The translations under genes were made by a program, and so were the position numbers. This document shows, in pieces, positions 24,201 through 36,200 of a DNA stretch of 64,000 nt. Positions within the stretch are counted from its first letter, which is position 1, and each line of letters opens with the position of its first letter. The stretch comes from Lutjanus erythropterus (lineage: Eukaryota > Chordata > Actinopteri > Lutjaniformes > Lutjanidae). The stretch covers positions 1,020,024 through 1,084,023 of the forward strand of contig CM034600.1 in the NCBI GenBank assembly GCA_020091685.1, given 5' to 3'. Below the pieces are notes generated by a model. It did no database searches. It saw only the letters and a program-made list of their open reading frames with translations, and was not told the DNA's origin.

Positions 24201-24458
24201 TATTTATTCACTGTAGTTAACTGAAAACTAAATGTGAAACACATTTCAGCTACCTGAAATAAAATAAAACAAAATTAGGCTTATGAAGAAGTGAAAACTA
24301 ACTGAAACATTATTGTGTGATTACACAACTAAAATAATCTAAAAAAAAAAAAATATTTTTTAAATAAAATTACAAAAAAGGTCTTATTTAATGTATACTG
24401 TGAGACTGCGATATCTGTGTCACAGGTTCTTAGTTAGCTTATTTTTTCAAAAATCTAC

Positions 24459-24950
24459 ATTAAGATAAGAGATACTATTATTAGTCCCACAACAGGGAAA
24501 TTTACGGAGTAAAAGCAGCAAAGTGGATAGCAAAAATAAAAAGAAGCATCAATAAAAAATTTAAAAATAAAATATAAAAATATAAGCAAGGGGAATACAA
24601 AAAATATGAACAATTCAAACAGAAGAAATATAAAAAATAAAATAGGAACACTAAAAACAGAAAATATGAAAATAGCAATAATATAAACAGGGGAAATAAA
24701 GAAGTAGGAATAGTATAAGGAGACTCAGCAGTTGAATTTACACCATTGTGTGGAGGGAATAGGGTCACATTGGACTTAGATGATGATAATACACCTGATT
24801 ATTGCACACTGGAATTAAAATTCACCTGAGTCAAATACTGATATTGCACACTGAATGATAATACACCTAAATGAAGCACTGAATATTGCACATTAAAATA
24901 AAAATGTGCATGTGGTGTTTTGTGTCATCTCAGGTCAGGTTCCTGTCATT
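24459..24950 (-). mobile_element. LINE-type 3' tail and A-rich non-coding segment
   Basis: 'gatactattattagtcccacaacagggaaattta' resembles the tail also seen at 5990 and 27850. The A-rich stretch after it (24530-24720) gives long but meaningless reading frames on the minus strand. Confidence 0.5.
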
Positions 24951-26460
24951 GATTTTACAGGTGGCCTAACAAATGTTTTACTGCTGTCCTCAAATCCAAA
25001 GAGTTTCATGATGACAGGGGTGTACACACATTCCTGATATACCTTGTCTGTTATGGACAAAGCACATTCTAAATGTATGAAATGGCCTATTTCACCAAAA
25101 GACAAGGAAACTTATTTGAAAATAATTCATGTTTACCTGGTTGCATTTTTTTACCTTTACCTTTGTGCCTTGATAGAACATTAGAACATGTGTTTGTGTC
25201 TTGCCCTGTATCTTAAAGATTTTTGTCAGATATAAAAGATTAAGATTGTCATTTCTCATATTTTTATATGGACGATTTCAATTCATCTATTTCTGACATG
25301 ATTAATATGATCATTCTTATGGGGAAATATATTCATTGTAACAAATGAAGAAGTCGTAAACCCGCCTTTTTGGTTTATGGGTGATTGTTGGAATAACCTA
25401 GCAGTAAAAATGTGTGGGGATACTTCTCATAATTAAAAAATGTTGTTGAGTTGGAATCTTGACAAAATGTTACATTATTTATTTATTTATTATAATTTTC
25501 ACAGCATAGTCATAATGAGCAACCTTTTTTTAAGTTGCTCAGAGTTCTCTTAATGCTAAACAAAATATATGTTTTTTAAACCATAATTCTTATTTACACT
25601 TGCCTGCACTTGAGCCTTTTTTAAACCAGGAAGTGAGACAGGGGTCCTTAGGGTTAAGATTTGGGTTACGGTTAGGTTAGGGTCATTAGGGTATAGCTAA
25701 CCCTTTATATGCTGGATTAAATTATGTTTTTGTAAAAATTTGATGGAGATGATGGAAATCTTGGACACAACTTCCAGTACCAACTTTTTCATAATAAAAT
25801 AATTTAAAACAAAGATGATTATAATTCCATATTTTTTCATTTTTATAGCCATATTAGCAGCAGGCTATATTAGCTTTAGGCCTTAAAGAATGAATGCCCT
25901 CTACCCCCAAAAATTGGAATTCTAGTTAGATGTTAATTTGTTGTTGTTTGTTTGTTTGTTTGTTTTTTGCAGGACATGGTTTGTCCCTGTTTTCAAGAAT
26001 GGGTATTTTATCAAGTAAGATAGAAAGAATGACAGAAATCTTATAGTTTCCAAATATTTTCACGTGAGCAGCAAATTAAATCAATCAAATTTCCAAAGAG
26101 GAAAAAAAAATCCTGTAGACATGTAGAAGAGTACTTTGGAGCCTGAGAGGCAGTGCTGCCTGCCAGTCTTAACTCAGGGTAAACTGGCTCAATGTATTTC
26201 CTGAGCTAACAACAGTCGCCTCGGCTCTGACAGATAATAAGCTCAACCCGTTTGAAACGCTGTGTGTTAGGATAACATTATACAACAGGGCAGAATGTCT
26301 TTGGGAAGACATACAGTTGGTTGATGTAGGTCGGTTTTCATGTCAGTCTGAAGGAGCCTGGTTTGCTAAATTATCCCAGTTAGCTTCTAAGCTAAATCGC
26401 TAGCTGTTTAGCATTAGCCAGCTTCCTAACGTTGGCTAAACAGCTCCGCTTTCTAACAGG
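24951..26460. other. Intergenic spacer between TMED4 and IKBKG, with a dispersed repeat copy
   Basis: No gene is seen. 25490-25700 and 25970-26010 match in order parts of the repeat at 54580-55135 ('cagcatagtcata.tgagca', 'cagagttctcttaatg', 'ggacatg.tttgt'). The short 'ttagggttaagatttgggttacggttaggttaggg' at 25649 is telomere-like only over a few units. Confidence 0.5.
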
Positions 26461-26530
26461 TTGTATGTGGCTGACAGTCTCAGCTTGGCTGCTTCTTATT
26501 CCGGACTGAACACCTGAAAAACAAAAGAGG
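26461..26530 (+). promoter_or_regulatory. ikbkg: Candidate non-coding first exon of IKBKG
   Basis: The coding exon of IKBKG starts right after an acceptor (tctctacag, ending 27254), only two bases before the ATG, so a non-coding exon must lie upstream. The best nearby donor is 'aaagaggGTAAGAA' at about 26532. The start of the exon cannot be fixed. Confidence 0.35.
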
Positions 26531-27256
26531 GTAAGAACTACCTGTGATGTACATAGCGTTATGTTAGCATTATAACGACAGTGTAGGCAGGTTAGATCCT
26601 GTCTCAGTTGTGGGGGAGTAAACAACATGGTTGAACGCTAGCTGTGATAAATCTGAACTGATCATGTGCTTGTGATCACATCAGAAGTTGAAATTTAACA
26701 CTGGTGGTTTATGTTGTAAACAAATCTATAACACAATCTGCGGGTGTCAGTGGAGCTCTTTGCCTCATGGTGTTGGGGATGACGTAATGTTTTCCTCCCG
26801 ATCACCGATGTTACCTGTGTGTAGGTTACACGGCACAAAGAACAGCGCTGACACTTGACCAGTGAGTCATTAAACTGAAGCCTTTCAGCAGCCTGGTTGC
26901 CAGACGGAAAATGGACCAGGATTCTGTCGAGGGATGAAATTGAAAGTGAAAGTTAGAGATCAGGCTGCCTGACGGTGATGAGGCGTGGTGTACCATGTGT
27001 CAGGATGCGATGATGAATGCGGCTGCTGTCTGTTTCCCCCTCAAAAAGTGTCTGCATCCCTTTCTGATGTCCCTCGATATGCCACCTCCCCAGCGGCTGG
27101 GGTCAGGCAGAGTGATTACTTATTAGGTTTAAGATAAGATTGAGGTCAGGTAAAGGGTAATTTATCTAAACAGGGGATTTAAACACATTGTCATTTGTGC
27201 ATTGGTCTAATAATGTATTTATGTGTAGATAATAATCTGCATTTTTCTCTACAGGG

Positions 27257-30200
27257 ATGGTGCAGCCCCAACCTGATGGGCCCATGCAGTGGGATATGTC
27301 AGGAGAGGACAGTGGAGGGGCCCTGAGGGTCCCACCGGAACTGGCTGCCAATGAAGTGGTGACCAGGTTGCTGGGTGACAACCAGCAGCTGAGAGGTATT
27401 CCCATAATTTAATGGAATAAAGCAATATTTACTCTCAAAGATTTGCGTTTGATGCTAGAGTTGGGAGATATTGGTGAAATCAAACAGCACATTTTTAGCA
27501 GAATGCTAGTACAGAATATGGTGTGTGTGCCCTATGTTCTTAAAGGGAGAGTTCACCCCCTAAATCAAAACTACATTGGCCTTTAGTGCTATTTATCCAT
27601 CTAGATAGCTCTGGTGTGAGTTGAAGATCAAGATAATCCACACACCTTGTTGTGAGCAGTTTCATGTAGGAACTACTTTCTTTCTGCAGTAGAATCTACT
27701 GGAACTACTTTCTTTTTGCTACTAACCACACTATGTATCATATTTCTGTCACTTAGCTGTATTAAATAAGTAAAATAAATAAATAAATAAGATATGGAGA
27801 TGTAGTGCAATGAACCGCAGCAACTTTTTTTTATTTTCAGAATTAGAAAAACTTTATTATTCCTGTGGGGAAATTGCTGACATTACAGATGCTCCTGTTC
27901 AAGAAATACATAAGCATAGAGAATTATTACAATAGAAAATAAGTAAGTATGTAAAAATATATACATTCTACTACAATATGTAAAGAGATAATGCAATAAT
28001 AACAATATTCACAAATATCTCCAATAATGAGTGTGTAAAGGTGCCTCATCTACAATATACTATATTAGCAGTATATAAATATGAAACTGCAGTTTATAGA
28101 AAATAAAAGATAAAATATAAGAATGGATGTAATTATTCTCTACAAAACTGTGCATCAAATTATAATCATATATAATGGTGTAATATCCCTTTTGTATATG
28201 TTGCACAGTGAGTTATTGCACAAGTTATTGTATGACAGTCAGTAGTGTGCAGCTGAAGTATAAATGTGGAATGAATAATGAGGGGAGGAGTTGCACAGTT
28301 TGATGGCCACAGGCAGGTATGACTTCCTGTGGCGCTCTGTGCTGCATTTCGGTGGGTCTGTCACTGAAGGTACTCTTTGTGCCTGACCAGCTCATCATGG
28401 AGTGGGTGTGAGACATTGTCCAAGATTGTAAGCAGCTTTGACAGCATCCTGCTCTCTTACACCACGGTCAGAGAATCAAACTCCACCCCCATAACGTCAC
28501 TGGCCTTGTGGATCAGTTTGTTGTGTCTGTTGGCGTCTGCCACTTCACAGTCTGCTGCAACAGCAGAGAGCAGTGGCTCCCAAAAAAAAGATTAAAAAAA
28601 AAACCAAACAAAAAAAGAAAATGAAAAAAAAAATGTTTTTAATGTCTTATTAATTATTAATGATTCACACAAATAAACAGTTGTTAGGATTTTCAGCTAA
28701 GGAAAGTGCACAAAATGTGTAACCCTAATAGGAAGCCAAGTCTATTTACAGACAAATGACACATTTTGACATGAAACTTTCTGTCACTAAACATAATTGG
28801 TTGATAACAGCACAATAACATGTGATTTAATGTGATGAAGAGGAGAAATAATCATTTTGTATGTAAATATGTGATTTACCAGCCGTACCAGCTGGAAAAG
28901 CTTTTATAAATGAAGATTGAAAATGCTGGAAAGGAGCTTGAATTTGATTTTGGAAAATATGTATGAACCCTGAAACTAATTGACAAAGTGTTGGGAACCC
29001 CCTGTGATTTCTGGCGCCCTCATGAAACACTCATGAAACATCCTCTCTTCCACATGTCAAAAATAGAACAACTATATGGCAACTCTGAGGGGACACACTG
29101 CCTCAAACACAGAAGGCTTTTCAGTCCCAGTGTTGTGATGGAATCGTCCAACAGTTCAACCCTACTGTCTTCTCAAGTTAGCTAATATTATGGGTGAAGA
29201 ATATGCAGTGTGAAGAGCCCTATAGAGTGTATTTACAGTAAATGAGCAAATGTGGGTTCATGAATTTAACATTTTATCTGTAAGAAGAAGAAGGTGTTAT
29301 TTCATCTTTGATCTTTCATAAGTCTTTTAAGATCTTGTCCAGAATTGGTTTAATCTGTCACATATCAGTCTAACACCCCTCCCCGTCCTCCAGAGGCCCT
29401 GCGGCGGAGCAACCTGACCCTGCGTCAACGCTGCGAGGAGATGGAGGGATGGCAGCGCAGGACGAGAGAGGAGCGAGAGTTTCTCAGCTGTCGTTTCCAG
29501 GAGGCCAGGGCCCTGGTGGAGAGGCTGGCCCAGGAGAATCACTCCCTGCAGGGCTTGGTGAGCGGACCGGCCACCTCCTCCAACAACTGCTGCAGCTCCA
29601 GCCAGACTGAAGACCTGCAGGGCCGCCCGGCCAAGAATGGTCCACTGGATGGACCACAGGTTAGCTGGCACAGTGTCACACATCTGCTTCCACACATTCA
29701 CACACTGTCAGGTGTTTTTACGTTTCAACATATTAGTTCCACCAGTTGACAAATTCCACTGTTTTATAATCCTGTGTGTGTGTGTGTGTGTGTGTGTGCA
29801 GAGATTGTTTATTATTTCACCTCTTTTTCATTGGTTAGTTGTTTTTTTCTACACATGTATATGGACAATGGCTGCACAGTTAATTACAATATTACCAAAC
29901 CAAAGAACCAAACTGCAGTTTTCTTTTAAAAAGGAAAACGTGTGAGAAAACAGCATTATAATGAAGTGCTGTAGAGCTGCAGAGTTGATCTGACCTACAA
30001 ATCTTGTTCTCCAGATGAAAGAAAACATGTACAGGGCTGCAACTAACAATTATTTTAATAATCGATTAATCTGTCGATTATTTTTTCAATTTATTGACAA
30101 TTAATCGATCAGTGGTTTGGTCCATAAATTGTCAGAAAATGCTGATCACTGTTCCAAAGGCCTAACTGAAGTCTTATGTTACTGTCATAAGAGGAGTAAA

Positions 30201-33200
30201 GAAACCAGACAATTTGAGAAGCTGAAATCAGAGAATTTGGACATTTTTATTAAAAAATTACTCAAAACGATTAATCGATTATCGAAATAGTATATTAGAG
30301 TATGTTATAGGTGATTAATTTAATAATTGATTGATTGTTGCACCTCTAAAAATGTTTACTTGGTACAGGCGTCAACAAATATCACATGATACTGTTTTTA
30401 TTTTCAGTAAAAGTGGAAAATGTGATGCAAAAATATTATTCCCATATCAATAAATCATATCTCATATTGGAATTTCAGTCAAAATAATGGCAATCTGACC
30501 CTAGCAACCCTAGTATGGGCGTTAATGTGCTCTTATTCCATTTACATGCTGAGTTGTGTTGCTTCTGTAATACTTACTGTAATTTCTCCACATTGGGAAT
30601 CACATTCATAGAGTGTGGTGAAATGCAAATAGCTCACAAGCTAATCATATATTAAAGTCATTGGAAAGCTTATATATCCTGTGCAGGGTCTTATCTACAT
30701 AATAGGAAGCATCAAAATGTATCACAAGTTTGTGTTTGTTTTCTACTCAAATTTGTGGATGTGTAAAGAGACACGTTTTTACTATTTCAAGCTAAAATTT
30801 TCAGAAGCTTCAAAATGTACAGCTAGAAATAACCTAAATCCACAATAGCTTTCTAACTGTGTAGGGTCTGATGTACATTATAGCAAGCATACAAAAACAT
30901 TAGAAATGAGTTTTAATCCAAATTTGATATATTGTAATTTACATTCATTATGTAAATTACTCAATTAATTCTGCAGAGCAGTCATAAAAAAGTAATTTGT
31001 CCCACCACATGATCAGCAAAATGAGCTGTTTGTGTACTCGGTTCAGGTTTATTTCCACTCAGATTTTTGTGGATATTCAAAGATAGAATCAGTAGGATTT
31101 GCCTGAGATTTTTGTAAATGCGCCAGAAAGATGCCAGGACATGAAATACTGACACTTTGTGTTGGTAAAGTGCCCTGAGCACAGCAAATGATGAGAAAAC
31201 AAGGAAGTAAAAGCAAAGGGCAGGATCTCTGCAGATACAGACACCACCACACTCCTCTAGTGGGTCATATGTGATGATTGAAAGGGATTATGTTTATGAG
31301 TCTAAATGTTATTTTTTAGGAAAATTTAGCATATTATGCCTTTAATGAAAGACTTAACTTTAAAATGAAATAGGCATTTTTATTTCAAGTCCATAACCTA
31401 TGGACAGACACGAGTGTAGAAAGCTAATGTCCAATGTCGCAGCTGCAGGATCTGCTGCCACTGTAGCCAGTGAGCCAGTGTGTCAGCAGGCCTGTGAGCA
31501 CAGCGTTTCTCCAGGGGTTCTTTTCCTCACTACACTTCACATTTACACTGCAAAACAATTTTTTGTCTGTACATAATGAGATTTTTATTAATGCAATTAG
31601 AGGAAGCAAGAGAAAGAGAGAGAGCGAGATAATGAGGGTAAAAAAGAAGAAAAAAGCAAGAGAGTAATTGAGACAAATTGTGCTTCTGCTGCTGGATCTC
31701 GTCTTCTTCTTCATCCTTTTCAGAACAACATAACTGAGCATCACTGCCAACGTCTGATGGTAGAGACATATCCCAGTCTCTGTGCTGAGTCTCAGCCCAT
31801 TAAATGTTTGTTGTGTCCCGTCCTCTGTGATCACCTGTACAAAAATAGCTGCACAGTCATTTACATATTCTTTGTTTCTTCGTAACAAGTATAAAATAAA
31901 CCTGCAGTCCTCAAGAGGCCGTGGATTACAGTGATTTTAAAACCACATAGGGGCGTTGTTAGATCCTTTTGAGATACTAAGTCATTATTTTCATAAAGCT
32001 TCTGCTTATTTTGAGATATTAACTCAAAATCTAAGATAGGGGAGAGCGGGGGCAGTTCATAACTCTCAGACTACTTAAAGCGATACTTCACCCAAAAATG
32101 AAATTTCACTCAATATCTCCTCCCCCGTGTGCTGATGTGAGGATGGATGAAGATCTCCAGTCCACAAAACACTCCTGGAGCTTCAGTGGAAAACAGCGTT
32201 GCAGCCAAATGCAATACAACTGAAGTGAATGGTGACCAGTTTTAAAATGTAAAAAAAAGAACACAAAAAAACCCCAAAATGTCTCCATACTTGTTGTGTG
32301 GTGTAATCCAAGTGTCTGTAAGCTGGGAAAATTACACCATTTACACCATGTTTTTAGCCTAAATGTCAACTGTAGTCTCTCAGACCTGATCCTTGTGCAC
32401 ACGACTGAAGCAGGTACACAGGTTCTCGCTCTAGCGGCGCGACTGCAGCAAAGAAGTGATGTTCTTGTCGAAGTCCTTGGACATTTTCTTCTTTGTTGAA
32501 AGTTTATGAAGTCAACTGTCTGCATAACAAGTCACTATTTCTGAGCAGATCTTTCTCTGTTGTCTGAGTCACTTCCAGGTAGCATGTAAACACAAATGTG
32601 AAGGTATCGCGGGATCTCGTATTTCTCGTGTCGCGCCGCCTGGGCGAGAGCCTGTGTACCCGTTTCAGTCGTGTGCACGATGATCAAGTCTGAGAGACTA
32701 CAGTTGACATTTAGACTAAAATCATGGTGTAAGTGATGTCTTTTACGGACACTTGGATTACACCACACAAGCAGTTTGACGACATTTGGTGTTTTTTTTT
32801 TTGTTCTTTTTTTACATTTTAAAACTGGTCACCATTCACTTCAATTGTACTGGATTTGGCTGCAACGCTGTTTTCCGCTGAAGCTCCCGGAATGTTTTAT
32901 GAACTTCACCCATCCTCACACAGCACAGGGGTGAGTAGATATTGAATGAAATTTCATTTCAGGGTGAACTATCACTTTAAAATACATTTCATCTTTACAT
33001 ATAAGACACACTTGTGCACTAATTAATAATACAATTGATATATTTTCACCAATAAGGACAAGAGTGAAATCTAAATTTCATGTCAGAAGTTACAGAATTA
33101 TTATTATTTACTTACTTAAAAAAAAAAAAAAAAAAAAAAAAACAGAAGAAAGAAAGATGAATTAGTTCATTTTTAAGACTGTGAACCTGCTGCAGCTAAA

Positions 33201-36200
33201 TGAGCAAAAGTTCATTTTGTATTCTTGTAAAAACACAGAATGTGTTAAACCAACTGGAAACATTAGAACTGCCTGCTGAACGGTAGATGTTGTGCCTCTA
33301 AAATGCCTCCAATGGACATTAGAAGCTTTCTGTTGTGTCTGTCAGACTCTAGATCAGCGGGACAGGAAGAGAGTTGAGGAGACGGATCAGCACACGCAGA
33401 CCACGCCCCCTCGCAGCCTGGTAAGACCTCTGCAGCTGTGCGCCCGGGCTGTTCTCTGATTTAAGTTTCGACGCATTCGTTCATGTTCTGCCTAACCTGT
33501 GTGTCTGTGTGTTTAGGATGATGTCACTAGCTCCTTGAGTAGCGCCCTCCCTTCTCCCCCCACCTCATTCTCTGAGGTGTGGGGGGAGATAATGGGCAGG
33601 GAGAATAGCCAGGTGAGCCTGCTCACTGCATCCCGCTTTTCCACCAATCAGAGTGTTGGCACGTCCTCTGTGGCCGTCGCACCTCCCGTTTAATGCTTCA
33701 CCCCACTAGAGCTACAGCGAGTAGTCGATTAATTGATCAGTTGATTTAAAAAAAAAAAAAAAGTTGCCAACTATTTTGATAATCGATTAATCGTTTAAGT
33801 CATTTTTCAAACTAAAATGTCAAACATTTGCTGCTTTTCTTTGTCATTTATGACAGGAAATGAAGAGTCTTTGGGTTTTGGACTGTTGGCTGGACAAAAG
33901 AAGACAGTCTGGGAAATTGTGATGAGCTTTTTTCACAACCATTGACATATTATAGACTAAACGATTAATCGTGAAAATAATCGGCAGATTAATCGGTAAT
34001 GAAAATAATGAACAGTTGCAGCCCTACACCCCACCTTTCTGTGATAACACTCAGGCAGAGGTTGGAAATCCTGACTTTCTACTCGGATAAATGATATGGG
34101 ATGACACAACCTGGCGCTGATCACCAGAGTGACGCTAAGATCGTGAAGTGACTGATGGTATGACACTAGTAGAGCGGTATGTCACTCGTTCTACTGTGGT
34201 TTATGCGACACGTGTACCAGTGGCACATGTCGTTTCCTGATGGCAGGTGCCGCTCTGATGGTCAGACTGTCCCTCCAATGCATAGACAAAAAATTTCATA
34301 TATCCTGGACAATAACATGGCTAACGTTAGCCTAGCCATTATAACCAGACTGACTAAATGATAACAGAAATTTAGAGCCAGCTGACAAAATAATTACTGT
34401 AGATTTAGGCCTGTTGTTTTTTCATGTTTAATTTATTAGTAGAACACAGTGACACATGATATTACATCATGTTCGCATCATAAGTGGAAGAACATTAATC
34501 AGCCATACGTATATTATTTATTATTCAACATAAATAGTATGTAATCAGTTCATAACATTGTGGCATAAGCTGTTTTCTATCTGTATTTATTTCATATACA
34601 AATAATGATATATGTCTAAGTGTCCCCTCCTGGCACATGGGAAGCTGCCTCTGTAGATTCACACCAAGGTTGAAATTTATAGATAATCATCATATGTGCT
34701 AGTAGAATCTGCTTATGCCACAATGTTGTCAACCAATTACTCATTCAGTGTAGTTATGCTGAATAATACAAAATATGCCACACGATCGGCTGGTTAATGT
34801 TCCATACTGTAGAATATAATCTGATGTCATCTGTTATTGTGCTACACTAATAAATGAAACGTGCCAGATACACTGCCTGGCCAAAAAAAAAAGGCACACA
34901 CTCTAATATTTTGTTGGACCGCATTTAGGTTTGATTACAGCCCGCAGTCATCATGGCATCATTTCAGTAAGCTTATGCAATGTCACAATGTTTATTTCTG
35001 TCCAGACCAAGATCTTGTATTGATGATGGGAGAGTCAGACCACTGTGTAAAGTCTCAAAGCTTCTCAGTGGGGTTCAGGTCTGGACTCTGTGGTGTCTCG
35101 TGTTCCCTGAACCACTCTTTCACAATCTGAGCCCCATGAATCCTGACATTGTCATCTTGGAATATTTCCATGTCATCAGGGAAGAAAAAATCCAATGATG
35201 TAAAAACCTGATCATTCAGTATATTCAGGTAGTGAGCTGAACTCAGTTTTTGGACACATAACGTTTCTGAACCTCGACCTGCACCTCCACCTCTCTTCTT
35301 ACCCTGATGCCCCCGTCACTCTGGAACAGGGTAAATCTGGACTCATCAGACCACATGACCTTTTTCCATTGATCCACAGTCCAATCTTTATGCTCCCTAA
35401 CAAACTGAAGCCTTTTTTTTCTGATTATCTCACTGATAAGTGGTTTTCTTAAAGTTACACAGATGTTTAGTCCCAATCCCCTGAGTTCTCTTCACACTGT
35501 GTGGAAATGTTCTTACTTTCACTTTTAAACACAGATGTGAGTTCTACTGTTGATTTTTTATGATTTGATTTCACCAAATGTTGAAGTGATCTACAATCAC
35601 AATCATTCAAGATATTTTTTCGGGCCACATTTCTTCCCTGAAGCTGATGGTTCATCACTATCCTTCCAGGTTTTAATAATGTGTTGGACAGTTCTCAACA
35701 CAGTTTTAGTAGTTTCATCAATCTCCTTAGTTGTTTTCTTTGCTTGATGCAGGACAATAATTTCACTCTTCTGAAACAGAGGAACATCTTTTCCATGACC
35801 ACAGGATATTTGTCTTCTGACATGGTTGTTAAAGAAATGAGAAGCTGCTCACTGCATCAGTTAGAGTTCAATAACTTGTTACAAGATGAAACATTAATCA
35901 CTGCAGTGATTATCCAGTGGAAGGATCTGAACTATTTGATTAGTTAAATCCATAAATAATTTTTTCTTGGTCAGGCAGTGTATGATCCCAATTTGGTTAG
36001 TTGGCTCTAAATTTCTATTATTGATTAGTCAGGACCGGCTCCGGTGGCTAGGCTAATCTTTTAGCCATGTTAGATAAGACTAGCTCCAATATTAGCTTTG
36101 GGTACATCACTCAGGATATATGAGATTAATTTGCATATGCATTGAGGTGACAGTCTGACAGCGACCTGACTTTCAAGAGGCACCGCCGTCATGAAACAAC

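Noticed and set aside
25649..25695. Interstitial telomere block
   Set aside because: Only a few TTAGG(G)-like units with many changes; too short and irregular to support a fused telomere.
31424..31888. 154-residue minus-strand frame as a gene
   Set aside because: Low-complexity content, no family resemblance, located inside an IKBKG intron, no splice support.
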